Origin: Megasphaera sp.
GTDB lineage: Bacteria > Bacillota > Negativicutes > Veillonellales > Megasphaeraceae
DNA length: 64,000 bases
Assembly: GCA_022486585.1 (NCBI GenBank)
Contig: JAKVKI010000001.1
Span: 62,001-126,000, forward strand
Direction of reading: 5' to 3'
The notes under the pieces: generated by a model
Told to the model about the DNA's origin: nothing
Seen by the model: the letters and a program-made list of their open reading frames with translations, nothing else
Databases searched by the model: none
Translations under genes and position numbers: made by a program
Shown: positions 26,547 through 36,342 of the stretch, in pieces
Numbering within the stretch: the first letter of the stretch is position 1
Layout of the letters: each line of letters starts with the position of its first letter

Positions 26547-29066
26547 TTACTGCTTGTTAAGGTATTTATTTTGTACCTCATCGGCACTCATCATGATTTC
26601 CCTTGGTTTGCTGCCATTATTAGGACCTACGATATGCATTGCCTCCATCATATCTATCATGCGAGCTGCCCGCGTATAACCGACACGAAATCTGCGCTGC
26701 AACATCGAAACGGATGCTTGCCCCGTTTCTAACACCATATCAATGGCCTGTGGCATGAGGTTATCTTCAAAAAATTCAGCAGACTCTCCACTCTCTTCTG
26801 ATTGAGCTTGTTGAACTGATTCATCATATTCCGGATGTCCCTGTGCCTTAATATATTCCACCATCTGATCAATTTCACCATCAGAGATAAACGCCCCTTG
26901 GACACGAATAGGCTTTGATGCTCCCATAGGATAAAAAAGCATATCCCCTTTACCAATGAGCTTCTCCGCACCGGCCATATCCAGGATGGTCCGTGAATCG
27001 ACTTGACTGGACACAGCAAACGCAATCCGGCTGGGTACATTGGCCTTGATAAGACCTGTCAATACATCAACAGAAGGACGCTGTGTCGCTAGTACAAGGT
27101 GCATACCGCAAGCACGGGCTTTTTGGGCCAGCCGGCAAATAGAATCTTCTACATCACTAGAAGCAGCCATCATCAAATCTGCCAATTCATCAATAATGAT
27201 GACGACAAACGGCATAGCTTCAGCAGGATGCAATTCGTTAAACCGTGAAATATCGCGGGTCTTCGTCACGGCAAACCGTTTATAACGGTCATCCATTTCC
27301 CGTACAGCCCAGCGCAAAACGCTGGCTGATTTCTTCGGATCCGTAACTACTGGTGTCAGTAAATGGGGGATTCCGTTATAATTAGACAATTCAACGACTT
27401 TCGGATCAATGAGAATAAGCTTCACATCTTCTGGCCGCTGTTTAAAAAGGATACTGGCTATAAAGGTATTAATACACACACTTTTACCGGATCCAGTAGA
27501 ACCAGCTACAAGAAGATGCGGCATCTTAGTTAAATCCGCCACAACGGGATTCCCGGCAATATCCTTGCCCAGACAAACAGGCACACCGCCTTTGGCCCTG
27601 CTAAAGATATCTGTATCAAGGACATCTCGTAAATTAACGCCGCTCAACTGCTTATTCGGCACTTCAATGCCTACAGCAGCTTTACCTGGAATAGGCGCTT
27701 CGATACGAATATCTGTAGCTGCCAATTTTAACGCAATATCGTCAGCTAAATGAACTATTTTACTCACTTTCACACCAGCAGCAGGTTCTAATTCATACCG
27801 CGTAACTGCCGGACCCTGGCTGGCATTCGTAATCGTAGCATCAATATTAAAGCTCTGTAATGTTTCATGAAGAATTGCTGCATTATGCTGTACTTCTTCA
27901 CTCAGACCTGCCGCCTGTGGCTTGCCATGTTTTAAGATATCGACAGGTGGCAGCCGATATGTATGTTCTCCTGCTGCATTCGGCACTGCACTGGCACCAA
28001 TAGAGCCAACATCAGCAGCCGCTGTATTCCCATCCACTTCGACCGGCTTTAGGTGTGACATATCTTCATTAAGAACATCCGTTTTCTGAGCAAATGGCTG
28101 TTCTTCTATTTCTTCCGGTTCATCAGCAACAGATGTTGCTGTATCGGGCAACACCTCCGCCGCTGTTTCATCCATATCAGCAGCATAGGGCACGAGTCCT
28201 TCGTAATCAGAAATCGTATTAGCCGCTTCCTCCAGCTCATTTACTTCATTCTTTGGCAATGTTTCAGATATACGGACTTCTTCTACTCCTTCAGGAAGCG
28301 TCGCAGCTTCTGCTTCGGCTGCACCCATTTCATTTCCATCCATTGTATCATCCAGTATTTCTTTTTGCTTTTCTTCTAGTTCTTTGTCTTCATTCTCTTT
28401 TTGAAAATCATAAATATGCCGGCGTTCATGCCATTCTTTGATGCTCTGTGAGGCTTCTTGAAAGCCTTCCACCGCTTTTCCTGACATGCGGGATACTTCC
28501 TCTGTTGCTTTATCGGAAACAAGCGCTACTGGCTGGGAAATAGACCATTTTTTATATGCCAGGGCTGTCACCACTGCTGTAATGATGAGGATCAATACGG
28601 CTCCAAACTGACCGAAAAAGCTACGCAATACAGCCGATATGACGCCGCCAATAATCCCACCGCCGACACGCAGGCTGGCAGGCATGAATTCCAGACCTTC
28701 AGGAATAAATACAATATGGATGAATCCCAAAAACATAGCATATATCCAGGCACCAAGAAACCATGCTTTACCTACAGGAAGGGCTTTGCGGATAATAATA
28801 TATTTCAATCCCAAAATAATAAGTGCTAAGGAGACTACGATGCGCCCGAAGCCAAAACAATATGATAAGATCCCGTCAAGGCCATGACCGATACGTCCTG
28901 TATCGACCCCAACAATACCTACTGTAGCAAAGATACCAAAAAATATTAAAATTAAGCCCGTAATTTCAAATTTCAATAAGGGCGAACTCTTTTTTATTTG
29001 ATGTACTCTCTTTTTATGTACTCCCGTATTTTTAAGCGGGGTCTTTCTGGTTTTGCGTTGCGCCAA
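26547..29066 (-). CDS. ftsK: DNA translocase FtsK/SpoIIIE
   Basis: Septal DNA pump that clears chromosomes during division. The protein has about 839 residues. It has four hydrophobic segments in the first 180 residues and an acidic, low-complexity linker (about 200-370). The RecA-like motor has Walker A AGSTGSGKSV and Walker B VIIIDELADLMM. A C-terminal gamma winged helix (SVSMLQRRFRVGYTRAARMIDMME) recognises polarity sequences. I favour the TTG at 29066 because GGTGA is well spaced there; a GTG at 29075 is possible. Confidence 0.95.
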   Translation of the reverse strand: MAQRKTRKTPLKNTGVHKKRVHQIKKSSPLLKFEITGLILIFFGIFATVGIVGVDTGRIGHGLDGILSYCFGFGRIVVSLALIILGLKYIIIRKALPVGKAWFLGAWIYAMFLGFIHIVFIPEGLEFMPASLRVGGGIIGGVISAVLRSFFGQFGAVLILIITAVVTALAYKKWSISQPVALVSDKATEEVSRMSGKAVEGFQEASQSIKEWHERRHIYDFQKENEDKELEEKQKEILDDTMDGNEMGAAEAEAATLPEGVEEVRISETLPKNEVNELEEAANTISDYEGLVPYAADMDETAAEVLPDTATSVADEPEEIEEQPFAQKTDVLNEDMSHLKPVEVDGNTAAADVGSIGASAVPNAAGEHTYRLPPVDILKHGKPQAAGLSEEVQHNAAILHETLQSFNIDATITNASQGPAVTRYELEPAAGVKVSKIVHLADDIALKLAATDIRIEAPIPGKAAVGIEVPNKQLSGVNLRDVLDTDIFSRAKGGVPVCLGKDIAGNPVVADLTKMPHLLVAGSTGSGKSVCINTFIASILFKQRPEDVKLILIDPKVVELSNYNGIPHLLTPVVTDPKKSASVLRWAVREMDDRYKRFAVTKTRDISRFNELHPAEAMPFVVIIIDELADLMMAASSDVEDSICRLAQKARACGMHLVLATQRPSVDVLTGLIKANVPSRIAFAVSSQVDSRTILDMAGAEKLIGKGDMLFYPMGASKPIRVQGAFISDGEIDQMVEYIKAQGHPEYDESVQQAQSEESGESAEFFEDNLMPQAIDMVLETGQASVSMLQRRFRVGYTRAARMIDMMEAMHIVGPNNGSKPREIMMSADEVQNKYLNKQ

Positions 29067-29085
29067 TCCATTCACCTTCTAAATA

Positions 29086-30405
29086 TTACTTGCCATTGCG
29101 GCGTTTTTTCCATTGGGCAGCCATATCTTTTTCCTGTCCGTGATGCACGGCATGGTAATACGTTACCCCTTTCAAAGCATTTGGCAAATACTGCTGATCT
29201 ACCCAGCCATCCGGGTAGTCATGAGGATATACGTATCCCTTGCCATGTCCCAATGCTGCGGCACCCTTGTAATGACTATCGCGGAGATCATCCGGTATAT
29301 CGCCGCAACCACCCTTACGAACATCCCTCAACGCTGCATCTATAGCCATATAAGCACTATTGCTCTTAGGTGCACAAGCTACATATACTACAGCTTCCGA
29401 TAAAATAATGCGGCTTTCAGGCCAGCCGACGAATTGGACTGCCTGAGCTGCTGCATTGGCAATCACCAAGGCCTGCGGATCAGCAAGACCGACGTCTTCA
29501 GCAGCACAAATGATCAATCTTCGGGCAATAAAACTGACTTGTTCTCCACCAGCAATCATCCGTGCCATATAATGAAGAGCGGCATCTGGATCAGACCCGC
29601 GCATACTTTTAATGAAGGCTGAAACGGTATCGTAATGACTGTCACCTTTTTTATCATACGTATATATTTTACGGCCTGCTACTTTTTCAATGATTTCTTG
29701 TGTAAGAGTACTGCCAGCTGGTACAACCATACATATTTGTTCTAACAAATTCAAGCCTATGCGAGCATCTCCATCTGCTAAGTCGGCAATCCCATATAAC
29801 AAATCTTTTCCGGCTTTGATGCGAAGTTCGCCCAACCCCTTTATCGTATCCTGAAGCGCTCGCTGCAATACAGCGGCTATCGCCTCTTTACCTAATGGAT
29901 TCAGCTGTATAACCCGCAATCGTGACAGTAAAGGCCGGTTCACTTCAAAGTAAGGATTTTCCGTCGTAGCCCCTATAAGAATCACTGTACCATCTTCCAC
30001 ATATGGTAACAGCACATCTTGCTGACTTTTATTGAATCGATGGATTTCATCGATAAACAGAATCGTCCGTTTCTGATACAAATGGATGGCATCTTTCGCT
30101 TCGCCAATGACCTTGCGCAATTCTGCCGTCCCCGCTGTAACTGCATTGATTTTGACAAAACAACTATTCGTTTCTGTCGCAATGACATGCGCTAATGTCG
30201 TTTTACCTACACCGGAAGGACCATAAAACAATAAGGACGGAATCGTATCCCGTTCAATCATAGCCCGTAAAAAGGTGCCAGGACCTACAAGATCATCCTG
30301 TCCGAACACTTCATCTAACGTTTCAGGTCGCATACGCACAGCCAAGGGCTCAAAACGGCCGCTCTGCTGTTCATCTGCCATGGAAAAAAGATCGTCTCCG
30401 TTCAT
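29086..30405 (-). CDS. rarA: Replication-associated recombination protein A (AAA+ ATPase)
   Basis: AAA+ ATPase acting at stalled replication forks. The 439-residue protein has RPETLDEVFGQDDLVGPG, Walker A GPSGVGKTT and Walker B FIDEIHRFNKSQQDVLLP. The C-terminal MgsA domain has DPDAALHYMARMIAGGE and GYVYPHDYPDGW. The ATG at 30405 follows GGGAGC. The 6S RNA gene sits immediately upstream, the same neighbourhood as in Bacillus subtilis. Confidence 0.95.
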   Translation of the reverse strand: MNGDDLFSMADEQQSGRFEPLAVRMRPETLDEVFGQDDLVGPGTFLRAMIERDTIPSLLFYGPSGVGKTTLAHVIATETNSCFVKINAVTAGTAELRKVIGEAKDAIHLYQKRTILFIDEIHRFNKSQQDVLLPYVEDGTVILIGATTENPYFEVNRPLLSRLRVIQLNPLGKEAIAAVLQRALQDTIKGLGELRIKAGKDLLYGIADLADGDARIGLNLLEQICMVVPAGSTLTQEIIEKVAGRKIYTYDKKGDSHYDTVSAFIKSMRGSDPDAALHYMARMIAGGEQVSFIARRLIICAAEDVGLADPQALVIANAAAQAVQFVGWPESRIILSEAVVYVACAPKSNSAYMAIDAALRDVRKGGCGDIPDDLRDSHYKGAAALGHGKGYVYPHDYPDGWVDQQYLPNALKGVTYYHAVHHGQEKDMAAQWKKRRNGK

Positions 30406-30424
30406 TTGTTTGCTCCCAAACCAA

Positions 30425-30455
30425 ATAGAAAGCCGCCAAGATATCTTAGCGGCAC
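30425..30455 (-). terminator. Hairpin between 6S RNA and rarA
   Basis: A self-complementary GCCGCTAAGATATCTTGGCGGC hairpin (22 bases) is followed on the minus strand by TTTCTATTT. It could end read-through from 6S RNA before rarA. The T-run is interrupted, so strength is uncertain. Confidence 0.55.
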
Positions 30456-30487
30456 TTATTTTCTAATCATATAAAACTATATACAAG

Positions 30488-30674
30488 AAAAGAAGCCCCA
30501 CCATGCCGTTTATAAACCGAGTTTTGAGCCTGCCTAAGCAGGTGGGTGTTCTCCCATGGAGTTTGACAGTCCAGTAAAGGCATTGCCGGGCAGCCACAGA
30601 GTCCGAACTCCCAATGTAAAAGATGTTGGTTCAAAACATCGAGACCATTTACGTACACAGTAGGGTTTTCTCTT
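30488..30674 (-). ncRNA. ssrS: 6S RNA
   Basis: Small RNA that mimics an open promoter and binds the housekeeping RNA polymerase. The minus strand carries the family-typical segment GTTCGGACTCTGTGGCTGCCCGG. The ends pair to form the closing stem (CCCTAC near the 5' end with GTGGGG near the 3' end), and a T-rich tail CTTCTTTTCTT follows. A good promoter (30681-30709) sets the 5' end near 30674, giving about 187 nt. The downstream neighbour is rarA. Ends are approximate. Confidence 0.85.
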
Positions 30675-30680
30675 GATAAT

Positions 30681-30709
30681 AGTATAATCAAATATGGTAA
30701 AAAAATCAA
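30681..30709 (-). promoter_or_regulatory. Promoter of 6S RNA
   Basis: On the minus strand TTGATT (30704-30709), a 17-base spacer, and TATACT (30681-30686), with a predicted start at about 30674. Confidence 0.75.
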
Positions 30710-30744
30710 GCCTTGACAATTGACTTGCTTTTGTTCCAGGAAAT

Positions 30745-30778
30745 ATAAAACAAGGCAGCCTGCCGGCCGCCTTGTCAT
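30745..30778 (-). terminator. Terminator of transketolase
   Basis: On the minus strand ACAAGGCGGCC/GGCTGCCTTGT forms a strong GC-rich stem followed by TTTTATATTT, starting just after the tkt stop. Confidence 0.88.
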
Positions 30779-30779
30779 C

Positions 30780-32774
30780 TTATTTCTTTATTACTTTTTC
30801 AGTAGCTGCTACTACGTTATCAACAGTAAAACCAAATTTCTTAAACAACGTACCTGCCGGCGCCGAAGCACCAAAACCACCCATAGTAACTGTCGTTCCG
30901 TCAAGACCGACATACTTAGCCCAGCCGAAGTCTACGCCAGCTTCCACGCCAACACGGGCACGAACTGCTTGCGGCAGAATGTGTTCCTTATATTCGTCAC
31001 TTTGCTGTTCAAAAAGATCCATACAAGGCATACTGACGACACGAGCATCGATTCCCTTTTTAGCCAGCGCTTCTTTAGCATCAATAGACAAGGATACTTC
31101 AGAGCCACTAGCAATGATGATAGCATCTGGAACTGCTTTTGATGCATCAGCAACAATATAGGCACCTTTAAGGGCTTCTTTGCTGCTGCCTGCAAGCTGA
31201 GGCAGATTCTGACGTGTCAGAACGAGTGCTGTCGGTGTCGATTGGCTCGTCGCTGCCAAGTACCAGCCAGCAGCTGTTTCTGTCGCATCTGCCGGACGGA
31301 ATACATTGACGTTCGGTGTAGCCCGAAGCATGGCGAGCTGTTCTACCGGTTCGTGAGTCGGTCCATCTTCACCAACACCGATACTATCATGTGTAAGAAC
31401 ATATGTCGTCGGCAATTTCATCAAAGCTGCCAAACGAATCATCGGTTTCATGTAATCACTAAACACAAAGAACGTAGCACAATACGGACGAAGTCCCCCA
31501 TGAAGTGCCAACCCATTCGTCATAGCCGTCATAGATAATTCACGAACACCGAAATGAAGGTTCCGGCCTGCATAATCACTTTTTTTGAAATCGCCTTCAC
31601 CATCCATATGGGTCTTATTGGAAGGTGCCAAGTCAGCACTGCCGCCGATGAGCTGCGGCATACGGTCTTTAAGGCGATTGAGCATGATACCAGACAGGTT
31701 ACGTGTAGCCTGCGGTTTATCTTCATACGCCCAAAATTCCGCATCATTCAAGAGCGCCTGCGCATCTATGTCACTGTGGAATGTATCCCAAAGTTGCTTT
31801 TGTTCTGGATATTTAGCAGCATAATCAGCAAAGAGTTGCTTCCATGCTGCTTCAGCAGCAGCAGCTTTTTTACTGACTTCATCATAATGAGTGTACACTT
31901 CATCAGGAATGTAGAATGGTTCTTCCGGATTAGGCCAGCCAAAGTTTTTCTTCATCGCTACGATATTATCTTCACCGAGCGGCGATCCATGAGCTGCTGC
32001 CGTCCCTTGCTTGTTAGGGCAGCCATAGCCAATCTGTGTGTGAATCGTAATAAAGGACGGATGTTCTTTATCTGCTTTCGCTGCTTCCATAGCCTGCCCA
32101 ATAGCTGTCAAATCATTGCCGTCAGCTACTTCTAAGGTCTGGAATCCAAATGCTTCCATCCGTTTCTGGACATTTTCCGTAAAGGCAATATCCGTACCAC
32201 CTTCGATGGAAATATTATTGCTATCATAAAGTACAATTAATTTTGAAAGCCCTAATGTACCTGCCAAAGAAAAGGCTTCTGAGGAAATACCTTCCATCAT
32301 GCAACCGTCGCCGCCAAGGGCAAATGTATAATGGTCCACTACATCATAGCCAGGCTTATTGAAAATTGCTGCTAAATGAGCTTCTGCCATAGCCATACCA
32401 ACAGCCATACCCATACCAGCCCCAAGAGGACCTGTCGTCGCTTCAACACCTGCTGTATGGCCATATTCCGGATGGCCTGGCGTAAGAGACCCGTCTTGAC
32501 GAAATTGTTTCATATCATCCATCGTAAGACCATATCCAAATAAATGGAGCAACGAATATAACATTGCAGAACCATGACCGGCCGAAAGAATGAAACGGTC
32601 CCGATTCGCCCATTTCGGATCTTTAGCGTTATGATTCATATGGTTTGCCCATAATTCATACGCAATTGGTGCTGATCCCAAAGGAAGGCCCGGATGGCCT
32701 GAATTTGCCTTTTGGATAGCATCAGCAGAAAGTACACGAATTGCATTTACACATGTCATATCAATAGAACTCAT
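30780..32774 (-). CDS. tkt: Transketolase
   Basis: Thiamine-diphosphate enzyme of the pentose phosphate pathway. The 664-residue protein has the N-terminal NSGHPGLPLGSAPIAYELW and the ThDP-binding GDGCMMEGISSEAFSLAG...LYDSNNIS motif. The pyrimidine domain has GVRELSMTAMTNG and LTHDSIGVGEDGPTHEP. The ATG at 32774 is chosen: it follows GGAG and matches family N-termini. A promoter at 32808-32837 and a terminator at 30745-30778 make it a single-gene transcript. Confidence 0.97.
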   Translation of the reverse strand: MSSIDMTCVNAIRVLSADAIQKANSGHPGLPLGSAPIAYELWANHMNHNAKDPKWANRDRFILSAGHGSAMLYSLLHLFGYGLTMDDMKQFRQDGSLTPGHPEYGHTAGVEATTGPLGAGMGMAVGMAMAEAHLAAIFNKPGYDVVDHYTFALGGDGCMMEGISSEAFSLAGTLGLSKLIVLYDSNNISIEGGTDIAFTENVQKRMEAFGFQTLEVADGNDLTAIGQAMEAAKADKEHPSFITIHTQIGYGCPNKQGTAAAHGSPLGEDNIVAMKKNFGWPNPEEPFYIPDEVYTHYDEVSKKAAAAEAAWKQLFADYAAKYPEQKQLWDTFHSDIDAQALLNDAEFWAYEDKPQATRNLSGIMLNRLKDRMPQLIGGSADLAPSNKTHMDGEGDFKKSDYAGRNLHFGVRELSMTAMTNGLALHGGLRPYCATFFVFSDYMKPMIRLAALMKLPTTYVLTHDSIGVGEDGPTHEPVEQLAMLRATPNVNVFRPADATETAAGWYLAATSQSTPTALVLTRQNLPQLAGSSKEALKGAYIVADASKAVPDAIIIASGSEVSLSIDAKEALAKKGIDARVVSMPCMDLFEQQSDEYKEHILPQAVRARVGVEAGVDFGWAKYVGLDGTTVTMGGFGASAPAGTLFKKFGFTVDNVVAATEKVIKK

Positions 32775-32807
32775 TATGTGATCGCTCCTTTTTTTTAATC
32801 TGCTTCT

Positions 32808-32837
32808 ATTATGTGGGCAAAAGCATACTTCTGTCAA
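32808..32837 (-). promoter_or_regulatory. Promoter of transketolase
   Basis: On the minus strand TTGACA (32832-32837), an 18-base spacer, and CATAAT (32808-32813). The rest of the 258-base divergent interval up to 33095 is AT-rich and shows no other clear feature. Confidence 0.7.
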
Positions 32838-33095
32838 TGCCTAACGACGAACTTTACCAAAAGTAAATGTATTTGCGTGCCGTATAACATCATGTAATGG
32901 ATAATATATATTTTAACTGATATATATTAAATGTGCTCGAGCATATATCGTGCTTGCAAAAAGGATCATATTCAGGTTGTCTTCTTTTAGTAACAAGGAT
33001 ATAATGGAAACATGCCTTAAATAGTATACGCTTTTAACGAGTATGTATGTACTCTTTACATTATTTATAAACTGTGTCTCCAGAAAGGATCACCT

Positions 33096-33857
33096 ATGAA
33101 TAAAAAATATTTCTTTTTTGATATTGACCACACACTCGGTTTGGATATTTCTAGTATTATTCCTGCAGACACTGTCTATTGTTTGAATCGTTTAAAACAA
33201 TCAGGCCACTTCGTTTCTATTGCTACAGGACGCCTTCAATGTGATGCCCAACACTTTGCTGACCATTATGGCATCCACGCCGTCGTCTCTGATGGCGGCA
33301 ACAGCTTATCTATCAATGGATCGATTCTGGAAATGAACGGTTTGCCTTTAAAAAACTGCAAAGCCTTACTCCATGAATTAGAGGAACAACACCTCCCATG
33401 GGCTGTCGTAATGGACAACACAGCATGTCGTTATACGCCTTACGCCACGTACCCCCATCATGATCCCCGCAACTATATGAAAACAGTAGTCCGTCCCATC
33501 ACGATTGATTCCCTGACAGCAATTTATAAAATCATGTATGCCCGCCCTCAATCAGGTCAGCCTGAACCCAATCATCACCACCTGCCCCACTTAGAGTATA
33601 TCGACCACACCTGGCTTATTGAGCCTACAGATAAAGGTACCGGTGTCGAACGAATGATGCAACACCTTGGTGCCGATCCGGCAGAAGCCATTGTTTTTGG
33701 TGACGGCCTTAACGACATAAGTATGTTTCGCAAACCATTCTATTCTATTGCTATGGGCAATGGCCGTCCGGAGTTAAAGAAACTGGCTGATTACATTACA
33801 GATGATAACGATAAAGGCGGTATTCTCCACGCCTGTATCCATTTTGGCTGGCTATAA
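33096..33857 (+). CDS. HAD-superfamily hydrolase (Cof-like phosphatase)
   Basis: A 253-residue HAD phosphatase and the only plus-strand gene in the window. Motif I FFDIDHTLG (about residues 7-15) supplies the nucleophile Asp. Motif II is in SIATGR (about 40-45), and motif IV is VFGDGLNDISMF near residue 208, with the cap domain between them. Members dephosphorylate sugar phosphates or flavin/pyridoxal phosphates; the substrate is not predictable. The ATG follows AAAGGAT. It converges on the acyltransferase gene, with a shared hairpin between them. Confidence 0.88.
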   Translation: MNKKYFFFDIDHTLGLDISSIIPADTVYCLNRLKQSGHFVSIATGRLQCDAQHFADHYGIHAVVSDGGNSLSINGSILEMNGLPLKNCKALLHELEEQHLPWAVVMDNTACRYTPYATYPHHDPRNYMKTVVRPITIDSLTAIYKIMYARPQSGQPEPNHHHLPHLEYIDHTWLIEPTDKGTGVERMMQHLGADPAEAIVFGDGLNDISMFRKPFYSIAMGNGRPELKKLADYITDDNDKGGILHACIHFGWL

Positions 33858-33862
33858 CGTTC

Positions 33863-33906
33863 CAAAAAAATCTGGCATTGGTTGATTTCCAATGCCAGAT
33901 TTTTAT
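33863..33906. terminator. Bidirectional terminator between convergent genes
   Basis: An AAATCTGGCATTGG/CCAATGCCAGATTT stem has a T-run on both strands (ATTTTTATTT on plus, TTTTTTTGG on minus). It can serve both the plus-strand HAD gene and the minus-strand envelope cluster. Confidence 0.9.
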
Positions 33907-33911
33907 TTATT

Positions 33912-34853
33912 CTATTTTTCTGCAACTGTTTGCTCTTGTAATCGTTTCGCTTCTTTTTCCGCTTGTTTCTCTTTAGAACGACGAGTCCATTTCCATCGGT
34001 CATGGAGCCAGAACCATTCTTCAGGATAAGTACGGATATGCGTTTCCAAACGATCATTCAATTTTTGAGTCACATCGTATACGATTTTTTTCTTTTCTTC
34101 TTTAGATAATTTGTGCTTAGAATCATATACCTGCACAGGCGGCAAAATATCTATTACGTAATGGTAGGGCGTATCACTATGAATAAAACAACTCATAATC
34201 GGAGAATTATGAATGCCTGCCATCTTCGCCGGACCGTCAGCTGTCAATGTATCTTTGCCAAACAATTTGACCATAATGCCAACATACCCTGGATCCTGAT
34301 CCATAAGCAGGCCAATATAATGCCCTTCCATAAGGAATCGTATCATATCACGAATGCCCGTTTTATAAGTTACATGCTGCTTCATCATCGAACGGTATTC
34401 ATTAATAAACTTGTCAGCACTCTTGTTATTTTGTTGCTGCGCCACAGAAATCAATGGATATCCATTCATTGCTAACGCTGCCCCTAACAGTTCCCAATTT
34501 CCAGCATGAGAAGCTGCTATAATCATTCCTTCACCACTGGCTTTGACTGTATCTAAATATGCTTTGCCATGCCACGTGATTTTCTGATCTAAAACTTCTT
34601 TAGTATATACTGGATATGACAATACTTCGATCATCATCGGACCAAAACGCGTTACACTAGCCTTAGCAATATCCATCGCCTTGGTTGCATCTTTTGTAAT
34701 ACCACAATCAAGTATTTGCCGCTGTGCCAATAGCTTGCGTTTTTTAGGACAAAAAGTCCAAAAAAAGTTGCCTAAAAATGATCCTAAGCTATGTTTCATA
34801 TTTTCTGTCATATGACAGATCAAAACGCTCAGACATTTCATGAATGTATACAT
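33912..34853 (-). CDS. Lipid A biosynthesis acyltransferase (LpxL/HtrB family)
   Basis: Adds a secondary acyl chain to lipid A at the inner membrane. The 313-residue protein has the HX4D motif HAGNWE with downstream MDQDPGY and FIHSDTPYHYVI segments typical of the family. The C-terminus is very basic (RRSKEKQAEKEAKR). The ATG at 34853 follows AGAGG and gives a normal family N-terminus; upstream starts overlap lpxD. It is last in the envelope cluster, ten bases after lpxD. Confidence 0.88.
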   Translation of the reverse strand: MYTFMKCLSVLICHMTENMKHSLGSFLGNFFWTFCPKKRKLLAQRQILDCGITKDATKAMDIAKASVTRFGPMMIEVLSYPVYTKEVLDQKITWHGKAYLDTVKASGEGMIIAASHAGNWELLGAALAMNGYPLISVAQQQNNKSADKFINEYRSMMKQHVTYKTGIRDMIRFLMEGHYIGLLMDQDPGYVGIMVKLFGKDTLTADGPAKMAGIHNSPIMSCFIHSDTPYHYVIDILPPVQVYDSKHKLSKEEKKKIVYDVTQKLNDRLETHIRTYPEEWFWLHDRWKWTRRSKEKQAEKEAKRLQEQTVAEK

Positions 34854-34863
34854 AGCGCGCCTC

Positions 34864-35892
34864 TTACTTCTGCAGGTTTTTTTCCAATTCAGCAATCTGT
34901 TTTTCTAATTCTTTGACTTTTTTTGCTAACTTGGGTAAATTGCGCAAGTATACCGACGTACGCTTCCATTCCATATGAGGCCGGCCAGGATAGCCAGCAT
35001 AAATCTGACCACTTTTGATATTCCCAGTAACACCTGTCTTACCTGCTAACACAACATTGTCGCCAATCGTAACATGGCCGGCTATTCCCGTCTGTCCGGC
35101 AAAAACACAATGATTGCCTGCTTTCGTACTACCAGCTATGCCACTTTGTGCAATGACGAAGCAATCCTCACCAATTTCGACATTATGACCTAAATGGACA
35201 AGATTGTCAATCTTAGTTCCTCGTTTGACTATCGTCGATCCCAGTGTCGCATTATCAATACAGGTGCAAGAACCGACTTCCACATCATCACCAAGAACGA
35301 CATTGCCAATTTGCGGAATATGACTATGCTTACCATCTTTCGTTGCAAAGCCAAAACCTTCACCGCCTAATACAGCATGTGCCCGAATAACATTTCGTTC
35401 ACCTATTACCGTATTTTCATGAACAACTGCACCAGGAAAAATAGCTGTTTCTTTACCGATCGTAACATTATCGCCAATGTAGACGTAAGGATAAATCAAA
35501 CAATCCTGGCCAATCGTAACGTTCTTACCAATAACTGCATACGCCATAACTGCCGTATTAGCACCAATAACAGCACTGGTATCGACCAGGGCTGTCTTAT
35601 GGATACCCGGTTCAACAGACTGACGCGGATGAAACAGAACAAGTAGTTTGGAAAAAGCCAGGCGAGGATTTTCCACAACAATAAGTGTATTATCTCCAGC
35701 CGGCACTTCAGCTTCAACAATGACCGCCGCAGCATGGACTTGGGGTAAGTATTCCGTGTAAGGATGAACGGCAAAAGTAACATCCTCTGTTCCTGCTTCA
35801 GCCAATCCCTTGACATCAACTATGACCCGCGTGCCGTCACCAATCACCGTGCCGCCGATTAATTCCGCTAATTCTTGTACTGTTTTTTTCAC
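34864..35892 (-). CDS. lpxD: UDP-3-O-acylglucosamine N-acyltransferase LpxD
   Basis: Third step of lipid A synthesis. The 342-residue protein has the N-terminal uridine-binding domain with TFAVHPYTEYLPQV. A long left-handed beta-helix of hexapeptide repeats follows (for example VTIGQDCLIYPYVYIGDNVTIG), with the active-site His region HLGHNVEIGEDCFV, and a C-terminal coiled coil. The GTG at 35892 follows AGGTGG. It is followed by an LpxL-type gene and preceded by OmpH-like genes, the classic Gram-negative bamA-ompH-lpxD order. Confidence 0.95.
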   Translation of the reverse strand: MKKTVQELAELIGGTVIGDGTRVIVDVKGLAEAGTEDVTFAVHPYTEYLPQVHAAAVIVEAEVPAGDNTLIVVENPRLAFSKLLVLFHPRQSVEPGIHKTALVDTSAVIGANTAVMAYAVIGKNVTIGQDCLIYPYVYIGDNVTIGKETAIFPGAVVHENTVIGERNVIRAHAVLGGEGFGFATKDGKHSHIPQIGNVVLGDDVEVGSCTCIDNATLGSTIVKRGTKIDNLVHLGHNVEIGEDCFVIAQSGIAGSTKAGNHCVFAGQTGIAGHVTIGDNVVLAGKTGVTGNIKSGQIYAGYPGRPHMEWKRTSVYLRNLPKLAKKVKELEKQIAELEKNLQK

Positions 35893-35905
35893 GATATCCA
35901 CCTCT

Positions 35906-36325
35906 CTATTGCATCTTGGCAATTAAATCATCGGTTACATCAATGCCGCCTTGAGGAACTGCTTCTTTATAAACGACGATACCTACATTCTTATCTTTGG
36001 CAATATCGCCTAATTTGCTTTGAATGTCTGATAAAAATTGCCGCTGCATACTGGCTCCGTAAATATTAAGTTCTTGTTGAGCCTGTTGTTGCTTTTTCTG
36101 AAAATCTTCTGCCGACATAGACTGCTGTGCATCCTGAAGTTCTTTTTCAACTTCTTTTTGTTTATCTTCTGTTTTCTGCTTATAGGTTTGGACTGCCGGT
36201 GCTTCTTTTTGCACACGAGCCATATCGACAACACCTACTTTATCTTCACCACCGCAGCCGCTGAGCATACCTGCCATAATCGTCATTGATGCCACAACTG
36301 CCAGTCGTTTCCACATTTTTCTCAT
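35906..36325 (-). CDS. OmpH/Skp-like lipoprotein
   Basis: A 139-residue predicted lipoprotein: the signal peptide ends in the lipobox LSGC (Cys at residue 24). The mature part starts with VGVVDMARVQKEAP, the usual OmpH/Skp first strand. A charged helical arm (about residues 40-100, rich in Gln and Lys) follows, then the closing strands ending in GGIDVTDDLIAKMQ. Skp proteins hold outer-membrane proteins in the periplasm. Here the chaperone would be tethered to a membrane. First-named of three paralogues (see 36343-37281 and 37294-37779). Confidence 0.85.
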   Translation of the reverse strand: MRKMWKRLAVVASMTIMAGMLSGCGGEDKVGVVDMARVQKEAPAVQTYKQKTEDKQKEVEKELQDAQQSMSAEDFQKKQQQAQQELNIYGASMQRQFLSDIQSKLGDIAKDKNVGIVVYKEAVPQGGIDVTDDLIAKMQ

Positions 36326-36342
36326 TCCTACAAAGCCTCCTG

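Noticed and set aside
30467-30778. Minus-strand open frames of 61 and 103 codons downstream of tkt
   Set aside because: They overlap the 6S RNA and the tkt terminator, and the encoded peptides look random.
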